In this document: positions 55,929 to 64,000 of the stretch, piece by piece
Layout: each line of letters opens with the position of its first letter
Position numbering within the stretch: the stretch's first letter is position 1
Assembly: GCA_024516035.1 (NCBI GenBank)
Contig: CM044958.1
Location: forward strand, 22,590,108 to 22,654,107
Reading direction: 5' to 3'
Length of the DNA: 64,000 bases
Source of the DNA: Bactericera cockerelli
Lineage: Eukaryota; Arthropoda; Insecta; Hemiptera; Triozidae
Notes under the pieces: generated by a model
The model's input: only the letters and a program-made list of their open reading frames with translations
Databases searched by the model: none
Told to the model about the DNA's origin: nothing
Position numbers and translations under genes: made by a program

Positions 55929-58513
55929 ACTACCGCAACTTTGTTCAAAGTGTAATGCAATAAATTGCTATCGAGTTTGGGGAAAGCTCCCTCGGGAGAG
56001 AGAAACTGAATAAATAAAATATGGTGGAGTAAAATAAAATAAGAAAATTCGGATACGAAATAAAGGAATACTAACTAGCGGTGCGCAAAGTTTTTTTCCT
56101 TATTTTTTGGAAAAAATAGAGGTTGGTTTGTGAGTTTGATGTGGTATATTCCTGAAATTTTTACTTTTCGATTTTTTAGTAAGTAAAGTATGTTCTAGAA
56201 AATTAAAAGAGAAAGAAAAATCTTGAAAAATTACAAGAATCAGAGCTTTGACTCAATAGTAAGTCGTCATCTCTTACGTTAAACCCGGCAAAGCACCTAT
56301 AGTGCCACAGTATTATGTAATAGTGAAATTCCTAAGAAAAGCTGCACCCGAGTTTCGGCCCAAAGCATGATCCTATAAGTATTTATTTAGGTACCTATAT
56401 TCATTTTCTCTAACTTTAGTCTACACAATAATACAATTCAATACAAGAATGCGACTAAAGAGTCCCTTAACTCTCACAGTCTAGACAAAGTCTCATTTCT
56501 TCTTCTTTCACTTTGCCTTTGTCTGATTAGGACGGTGACAAAATAAAGCATCGCAGTACATCGTTTCGGGCCACAACTCGTCACCACAATTAAGCAATAG
56601 TATCTAATTATTTTATCTACCTACGTATACATTACTCATCATCATAAATACGTATAACTCATCAAGTCATCATCGTAGGAAATACCCAATAGCAGAGAAT
56701 GGAACTTACTCAACTCAACAGGATGATTTGAAGGACACCGATGGGCGAGGTTGATGTTGGAAGTATTTCCACTTGACCTGACCATATATATCTAGGTATA
56801 TAAAATACATTTCCTAAATAATAATTATTATAGAATCCATGCATTTGGCATTGAGTGTGGCAGGAAATAAAAAGTATGCTTTTAGAATAAAATTAAAAGA
56901 AGTCACTAAGTCAGGTAAATAGTTAAATGTGCGTTTTCTGAGACAGAGGGAAGGCGTAATTTGCTTCTTGTGCTTCTACTTGATTATTTGATGTATTATT
57001 CTTTTTCGTATCTTCAATAATATAATTCATCTGGTAACCTGCAGGTTAGATTGTTCGAGCCACAAAAGTTCTGCAAAAAATTAGAAACGCAAATAGGAAA
57101 AATATCACAACTACTTTGTATCCTCTATCTCACTCTTTCTTCTTTATACATCCTCATCATTTTGTTTGTTGTTGTTTTTTTCATCACATTTTCTCTCATT
57201 TTATTCCTTATAATATGTACTTGTCATTTATCATTTATATCTAATCCTAATTTTTCTCTTCTTCGTCTCCGTTATTTTCTGCCTTCTTTCTCTCTAGTCT
57301 CCCATTTTTTTTTTGGATTATTCCTCTTAACTCTTCTTTTCCCAATTTATTTTTTCCCACTCTAACTAGTCCTAATGCTTCCACTCCTACTCCTACTTCT
57401 TCTCTTCATCCTTGCTATCCATCTTCTCTTTCTCACCGTATCTACTTCTCCTCTGCTATCTCTAGCTCATGCAGACTACTAAAATATTAATGCTACGGTA
57501 CTTTCGTTCTCATCAGCGGACGAAAAAGGAAAAAAAAAATAATAATAATAAATAAAAAATACCAAGTATTGGTTAATAGGTATAGTGAGTTTAAAACGGA
57601 CTCGGGGTTTTTCATTTGAAAAATTTAACAATGTATACCTTTGTAAATGACATACCTACAGCATCAATTTGATTTTAAAACATATCGTATTTTTTTGAGA
57701 ATCTGTATGTAGGTAATCCATATTAATTTACGAGTAATTTGGAATTAAAAACCTAATTTGAAACTTGATTCGAGCAATACATACTTTAAACATAATTTAT
57801 AATAGTCCTCTAGATTCTAGACTGTTTCCATTTTTAGTGTTAATCTCTTATGGTCCAGGGTACGATCCTTGCTTAGTTTAATTTTACAAAATGTCCGAGA
57901 TTTCTGGAAATATTCTTCATAACCTCTCGCGGGTATTTCTCGTTGCATAATAGGTTTGTTTGAAACTCTTCGAAAAATAAGAGAAAAAAGAACAGAACAA
58001 AGAGATGAATATAAAAAAGAAGGAATTGGGCGCAAAACAAGAAAAGTACGGTAGGAAAAAGTGTATCTTAAAATCGTTTAATAAAAATTCCATGAGCGTA
58101 GCATAGAAATTTCCGAAAACACTCACTTGCAGGAGAAGAAAGCAATTTCACATTAATTATTGATAATTAATTTATCGCAGCGCTTTTGCAGGTAGGAGGG
58201 AGAGGGGTTTCATTCGCCGGGTTGTAATATTTCCCAGCTTTTTTCCTTGGACTTTTACTCCTGAAAAATTGAAAATTGTTGCAGCTGGCAGAGGAGCCTG
58301 AAGTATCATTAATAACATTGTTAGGTACACTTGTGCGAGTAAAACTACACCTATATAAGTATGTATGTACATATTATATAATATGATGAAAGTTGTTCTC
58401 TTGTTAAAAACACGATGAGCAGAAAAAGAGATTTTACACTAATTTAAAAGACATCCAACAAGAATAAAAGTATATTGATAGTAAATCTGTATTTTGCTAG
58501 TACTTTGCAACAC
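55929..58513. other. No gene assigned
   Basis: AT-rich. The 104-codon plus ORF at 57051-57365 is Leu/Phe/Ile-rich and pyrimidine-driven. On minus, 58172-58260 follows CAATTTTTCAG and reads VKVQGKKLGNITTRRMK to a stop; too short to call. Confidence 0.4.
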
Positions 58514-58516
58514 TTA

Positions 58517-58645
58517 GGGTGAAATGAATAGACAAAATCTATATCTCAAGTCATTGCAAAGTTTTGGTTTTCCCTATCTTACACAGTACGCAATCCATGA
58601 CTTAGCGCCACAGAGGTATTACAAAAATGTCTATTAATTCCGTCC
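58517..58645. mobile_element. 129-bp MITE with 3-bp TTA duplication
   Basis: GGGTGAAATGAATAGAC at the left pairs with GTCTATTAATTCCGTCC at the right, flanked by TTA on both sides (58514-58516 and 58646-58648). The right end AATACCTCT-type text matches the 40317-40756 element. A small member of that family. Confidence 0.75.
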
Positions 58646-58964
58646 TTAGGGTTGATGAAATATTGTGATTAGCAGGATAGTTTTCATAGCAGTTGGAGGA
58701 TAAAACCACCACCAATACTCCCACGGTTGCTGTATGACAATAGAAGGATTTAAACTTACTACATATATGTATTTTACTTCCGCATCGTTTATTTTTTTTT
58801 TTTTTTTTCTTCTTTTTTTTCAAAGTTAAAAAATACGTTGAAATTTAAACTGGGAAAACACCTACCACAATTGCAAATCTGATCTACCTTGTATGAGAAA
58901 AGTGAGGTATCTATGTATATATTTGCAGGTAAAATTTCGTACACTTTTTGTTTTACATTGTCAG

Positions 58965-59074
58965 CATTGTGTTGAAGTTGAAAACTTTCACCCAAACACC
59001 TGGGCCCCTGTTGATTTGCGCCAAGTTTTGAGAAACGCATTTGTCAGACTGATAAATACAATAGGAGAGATAGG
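58965..59074 (+). CDS. Candidate internal exon (unknown)
   Basis: The acceptor TTTTACATTGTCAG and donor TAGG/gtaagt enclose 110 bases: HCVEVENFHPNTWAPVDLRQ, then VLRNAFVRLINTIGEI plus two bases. The frame is also open upstream to 58893. The text looks conserved and globular, unlike AT-driven noise. Phase 0 in, phase 2 out. Family unknown. Confidence 0.35.
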
Positions 59075-59649
59075 GTAAGTGGTCCCTGAACTGGCTCACA
59101 AGGTACGGACATGGCTTGCTGATTTAGCACTACGTGAAGAGATACCAAATTTTTGGGGTAGTTAAATTAAGCATTTTTAAGAGTAAATAATCTGAAAGAA
59201 TTCATGGATATGAATGATTAAATTATATCAAAACTTTGAGGTAATTTTTTGAATTCTTATCGGTCCATAACTCTGTAAATGTTGGAACATAATTAAAAAA
59301 AAAAAACCTTATGGAAAAAGCCCTATTTTATGGAAGTGTATGACTTTTAAGCTGAGATTTCCAGCTAATAAATAAAATAAGTTTATCTTTTTCGAATAAA
59401 ATATTATGTTCTATTTAAATATTTCTCGTAATGTAGGTAGGTACATCTTTTAGCGCTCTGTGATACGGGTCCCATTCAATGCTTGGTCCATACATTCTAG
59501 GCCAAAAGTGTCTAATAAACTGAATTAAAAACTAATAATAATAATAATAATGCTTTTTCTTTGTGTTATCATGTCACAATTTTAGTGGGTAGCACAGAAT
59601 CATAGGACTTTACCACTTTAATTTACAATATTTTGTATTATTTTTTTCC

Positions 59650-59830
59650 CTAAGATTCTGCCACTGGTCGCTGCTTCACATTAAAGCAGCTACTCATTTT
59701 TCCTCACGAGGTATGCGTGGACCCCGAACATCCAAGTACAGAGCAGAAAAAATCCTCCCCGCTGGGAATCGAACCCAGGTCACCATGTGTGTAATGCCTA
59801 GCGCGCTAACTCGCTCTGCTACAGTGACTA
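59650..59830 (-). mobile_element. tRNA-headed SINE, family C
   Basis: On minus: AGAGCGAGTTAGCGCGCTAG (box A region), CTGGGTTCGATTCCCAGCGG (intact box B) and body with CATACCTCGTGAGGAAAAAT. Partner of 4690-4862. Confidence 0.75.
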
Positions 59831-60370
59831 CTATTAAAAACTAGTCAATAATTAACAACCTCATAATCATCTGTGAGTTTGTGGTAATAGTTGGTTCTCT
59901 TACCCTTCGTGCTATTGGTATCTTATGTAAGTCTCTGGAATAAATTACTTTGTTCCATGTTCTTGACACTCGGAGTTGCTTATCCGTGATTAAACCTTTT
60001 CTTTCTTCGTACAGATGAGAATGTGAACACCTTGGGGAGAAAAATACTTTGATATTTATTTTTAGAAGCATTTCTTCAATTCTTGACATAGCACTATATA
60101 CAATTGTGCAATACTCGCGTATATAAAAGTGAAAAGAAATTTTTTTCGCAAAGCTAACACAGTCATTTCCTTGAACTATTGATAGAATAGTTCAAAGACT
60201 GTTCAAGTGTTCACTATTTAATTGTACACTATTTCACATTGACATGAATTTTTTTTCATGTATTTAGTCTACGAGTTAGTGCCTTGATTTCATAACCTAT
60301 AAACATCTTTAGAACCAACAACACCTATAAAATAATGTGAAATTATATTGTTTCATAGCTTATATTCCTT
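59831..60370. other. Unassigned; one minus ORF
   Basis: The 82-codon minus ORF at 59841-60089 includes KGLITDKQLRVSRTWNKVIY and looks protein-like but has no family I recognise. A small hairpin GAACTATTGATAGAATAGTTC lies near 60173. Confidence 0.35.
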
Positions 60371-61950
60371 GAATCAAGCTCGCCGGGAGGCGAGCGCTCG
60401 TCAAGCAGCGCCAGCCACCCGGCCTATATTAACACGAAACAGAGTTTATATGTATTTTGTTTTATTGTTTTCGCCCACCTCCCGCTAACTTTTATCAATT
60501 TTTATTTCAAATTCGTAATGAGACGCGAAAATAGATTGTGTTTCACGAAAGCGCGAGGTTCCTACGTACAGTTAAAGTCGTTTTCTGGCCACGCTGAAAA
60601 TCTTGAATTTCATGAAATTATTCATACAGGTTTTTTTTTTTTTCAGACCAATTTTCTGTCAAGGGTACAGCAACGTGTGCTTATCGTGGAAAGACGTGAG
60701 ATACGTTTTTGAATAGGGAATTTTTATTTCTGCATACCTTTTATAGTTTCAAGTATTTATTTTTTATAGGATAGGAGATATAGCCTTCCAAAATAAAACC
60801 GGAAAGTTGCACAGAGCCGCCCCTGGTTATCTTGGAGCTGTGATTGTGGTATTTTTAGAAAGGTCTTATCATAGGAAAAAATATAAAAATATAACCAAAG
60901 TATTACACTGGACCAAACTTGAGTTATGGCCTTTGAAAGGAATACTTATTATGGAGCCCAGAGCCGTCTATTGGTATCCTAGAAATGTGTTTCTGGTGTT
61001 TTTAGAAAGGTCTAGTCAAAGGGAATGAGATCTCTTAATTTCAGATGGTTGAAAGAACTAGAAAAGTATTTAACGCTCTCTAAAGGAATATCTATAATGA
61101 ACCCTGGAGCCACGCCTAGTTACCCCAAGTGGATGACTGAAGGTTCTTTCTAAAGGTCTAATTAAGCAAAATTATACTACGATGTAAATAAAATTATAAA
61201 AAAATCAGCGACAGTATGAGGCATAAAAAGGAAAAAAAACAGAATTTAATCTTATGAGAGTAACAAAAAAAATTTGCCTCACTGAGAATATGGGATTGAT
61301 TCGTCTTCGCTTCATCCAAGCTGCCAACAGATCGATATGTCAGAGTGGGAATAATAACATTTTATAACTACATTCAAAGATTTAGTCTACATCACGAGGT
61401 GACCTAGATAATTATATTATTAGAAGTGTATAAATATTGGCCAGTATGAGGCAAAAATATTGATTAATGTATATCAAATGATAAATATAATAAAATATTA
61501 TGTATTGAGAAGTCTCTATGGTCGTCGACTAGTGTAGGCAAAACACTAAGTTTGCAAGGTGACCTGAGTTCGAATCCCGGCTAGGTAGAATTTTTTTTAC
61601 TCGGTATTTTGGATGTCCGGTTTTCTGTTATACCTCGTGAGACAAAAAAACAGTAGTTGCTTGTTTGAGTCAACCTCCTATGACCGTTTACTTTCGAACG
61701 AAGTGAGAATTCTTTAAGTCAATCAACATTGATTTGTTACAATTTAACTATCCATCTACCTATGTATATTGTATGTAACGTGATACAAGTTGCATTTTTT
61801 GTACAATCGAGCTGTAATTTTCATGTTATGTTACATTGATGTATAATTTTATTATTAAATGTATGTATATCTAGTAAATGTATATTTGTATATGCTTGCC
61901 TATTGATGTATAATTTTATTATTAAATGTTTATCTAGTAGAACTTCTCAC

Positions 61951-62646
61951 TTTTACTTCCGAGAAATTTCTAATATTAGAAATCGGAAGTATTGTGTTCG
62001 TTTTTGTAAAAAAAATATTTTTTTGCTCCGATTTCAATTTTTTTCATATTTCTGGACGTTTCATAACCTCCTAAGCAAATTTGGTTTTGTGTCTGTCTGT
62101 CGGTCCGTCGGTCTGTCGGTCTGTCTGTCTGTCGGTCTGTTAAAACGATTTTCATGAAATTTTGCACACATCTAGGAGACATTCTGCAGATTGTCCCATT
62201 TTAAATTCATCGAATTCGTACTAGCGGTTCTTGGTGAAAGAGACCGTGCGCCTGACCACTAACTTTTTACTTAAACGCTGATATCTCGTGAACGGTACAC
62301 TCGATTTTGATGAAATTTTGTATGGTAATGCATATTATTATTTCACATAGTCTTTTTATAATTATTTTTAAATTAATTATAATTTGACTCTGATATTTAA
62401 GAAAATCCGAAATTTTGGACAAAGAAGTCAAAAAATAAGGACCACGACTTGCCGATACAGAATTTTTTGTAGAATCTAGAATGTATAAAAAACAATATTC
62501 TACCTAATAAAACAAATTTGAAGAAAATCAGTTGAGCCGTTTTAGAGATACAAGTAATTTTCTAAACAAATCTCAAATTTGGCACGTGTTTACAATGTGA
62601 AGCAATCACGAGGAAGTATTGTGTCCATAGTTGGCAGTGTTTTTTT
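61951..62646 (+). repeat. TTTTACTTCCGA repeat family, copy 3 (insertion in the duplicated block)
   Basis: Same start, palindrome, GTCTGTCGGTC repeats, GCGCCTGACCACTAAC and GGCAGTGTTTTTTT end as the other copies. The left block (about 12550-12575) has no such sequence and shows the empty site AAACAGAAGAAGTGAGAA read on plus. No long target duplication is visible. Confidence 0.85.
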
Positions 62647-63062
62647 GTTTGTACTGGTTATGCTGAAACCATGTTTGGCAAATTTAAGTTGGGCAAAAAT
62701 ATGGGTCAAGATTTCTTAATGGCCATAGTAAGAAGCAATTTTAGAACATACAATAACGCTCAGCACTTTCATTTCCTCTTTATTTTACCAATATCGAATT
62801 TCCATCTACCTACCCTGTACGTACATAATATGATTAAAATTATATGGTAAACAAACCCCTTTGTCCGTTTTTTAACGCGCTCATAACTAATTTTACAATA
62901 CAAGGTTAAAGCACTAGTTGATTATGAATGAATTTATTGTTAATAGATTTAAGATTAAATAGGTATGTTTTTTTTTCATTATTTTTTACTGGTTGAAGTT
63001 CCACAAAAGAAGCACCAATTATCACACCGAGAACTATTTTGAAATATTGTGACCAGTTGATT

Positions 63063-63305
63063 GCATTTGGTTTTAACGTCCTGACTTGAAGTAGTCAGGA
63101 CGGGGGGTTTTACCCTTCATTCGCTGGGAATCGTTTCAGCTACTCACATTTACCTCACCCAGCCTGGGTAGGCCGGTAATTCCAGCCTCACGTGTTTGGA
63201 GGGGAAATAATTTTATTCGAAAAGTCTGCCCCAACCGGGAATCGAACTCGGGATGTCTGGACTACGCGCAGTAGTCACAAGCATTACGCCACGGAGTTTG
63301 GCCAC
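63063..63305 (-). mobile_element. tRNA-headed SINE with shared 5S-SINE body
   Basis: On minus: CTCCGTGGCGTAATGCTTGT (box A region), CGAGTTCGATTCCCGGTTGG (intact box B), body ACCCAGGCTGGGTGAGGTAA, GAAGGGTAAAACCCCC and tail GGACGTTAAAACC. Same position as 11641-11880 in the inverted block. Confidence 0.85.
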
Positions 63306-63410
63306 TGAAAGTCTAAATAAAGCATTTGTTTGGATCAATACTTCAGTATTTTGAAACGTAAATTACCTCGATCTCATTCAAAATTTACAAATACCTATAT
63401 TGTATAAATA

Positions 63411-64000
63411 AAAACACTGCCAATTATGGACACAATACTTCCTCGTGATTGTTTCACATTGTATACACGTGCCAATTTTGAGATTTTATACTAAATCACT
63501 TGTATCTCCAAAACCGCTTAACTGCGATTTTCTTCAAATTTGTTTGATATGGTAGAATACTATATTTCCTATATTCTAGATTCTACAAAAAATTCTGTGT
63601 CGGCAAGGGGTGTGGACCTTATTTTTTGAATTTTTATCAAAAATTTCGGATTTTCTTAAAAATCAGAGTTAAATTATAATTAATTAAAATATATATATTA
63701 ATAGCCTATGTAAAGCAATAATATGTACATCCATACAAAATTTCATCAAAATCGGATGTACCGTTCTTGAGATATAAGCGTTTAAGTAAAAAGTTAGTGG
63801 TCAGGCGCATGGTCTCTTTCACCCAGAACCGCTAGTACGAATTTAAAATGGGACCATCTACAGAACTTCTCATATAAGTGTGCAAAATTTCATCAAAATC
63901 CGTTGAGTAGTTTCTCAGATTTGCGCGTTACAAGGAATATTTTTAACAGACCGACGGACCGACAGACGGACACAAACACAAAACCAAAGTTGCTCAGTAG
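63411..64000 (-). repeat. TTTTACTTCCGA repeat family, copy 4 (cut by window end)
   Basis: Inverse complement of the family, entering at AACACTGCCAATTATGGAC and reaching the (CTGT)n segment at the window edge. It abuts the outer end of the duplicated block. Confidence 0.85.

Larger units (their letters stand above)
60371..63402 (-). repeat. Right copy of the long inverted duplication
   Basis: Inverse counterpart of 11540-14075, with the same landmarks in reverse order: CAAGCTCGCCGGGAGGCGAG at the inner edge, three related ~90-bp units, a tRNA-like SINE at 61505-61640 and a tRNA-headed SINE at the outer edge. It lacks the 5S SINE and instead carries the 61951-62646 repeat. The copies differ by many substitutions, so the event is not recent. 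Confidence 0.8.

Noticed and set aside
57051..57365. 104-codon multi-membrane protein
   Set aside because: Hydrophobic only because of T-rich composition; no start context, splice signals or motif.

Overview
This is an AT-rich eukaryotic window with no complete, recognisable host gene. The mobile-element content (R1/jockey-type LINE tails, a mariner, hAT- and piggyBac-type short elements, 5S- and tRNA-headed SINEs, long GA tracts) suggests an arthropod, most likely an insect. The frequent TACCTAC/GTAGGTA words would suit a sap-feeding hemipteran, but that is only a guess. The window reads as intergenic or giant-intron DNA built mostly from layered transposons.

Layout. 1-1100 is the 3' end of an R1-like LINE. 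1105-2085 is a foldback element with perfect 336-bp arms around a coding-like loop. 2340-5420 holds two copies of a dispersed repeat, a 5S-headed SINE and tRNA-headed SINEs. 7709-9076 is an internally deleted mariner carrying a 412-bp hAT element with a perfect 8-bp target duplication. 9556-10064 is a second foldback element with the same ends as the first. 11540-14075 is one copy of a long duplicated block whose inverted partner is at 60371-63402. 14895-17275 is a 72-80 bp satellite split by a 1,653-bp palindrome built of CAGGGTGG-bounded modules. 19534-20948 has a short TIR element and a 1,036-bp hAT-type element rich in GGGGCCCCGCG. 21165-21708 is a second LINE tail.

From 22 to 59 kb the sequence is mainly low-complexity (GA/CT minisatellites) with many short TIR elements (28.5, 30.0, 30.4, 36.3, 40.3, 43.3, 44.8, 50.5 and 58.5 kb), SINEs and several small coding-like islands. 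Four copies of a repeat family starting TTTTACTTCCGA lie at 42.1, 51.1, 62.0 and 63.4 kb; the last runs off the window.

Coding content other than transposons is limited to short open segments, some flanked by good splice signals (53626-53724 on minus, 58965-59074, 47696-47746, 21870-21989 and 36972-37094 on plus) and an 84-codon relic at 38507-38761 on minus. None resembles a family I can name, so they are given as candidates only. The strongest observations are the nested insertions with exact target duplications, the paired foldback elements, the modular palindrome, and two SINE families (5S head and tRNA head) that share one body and tail.
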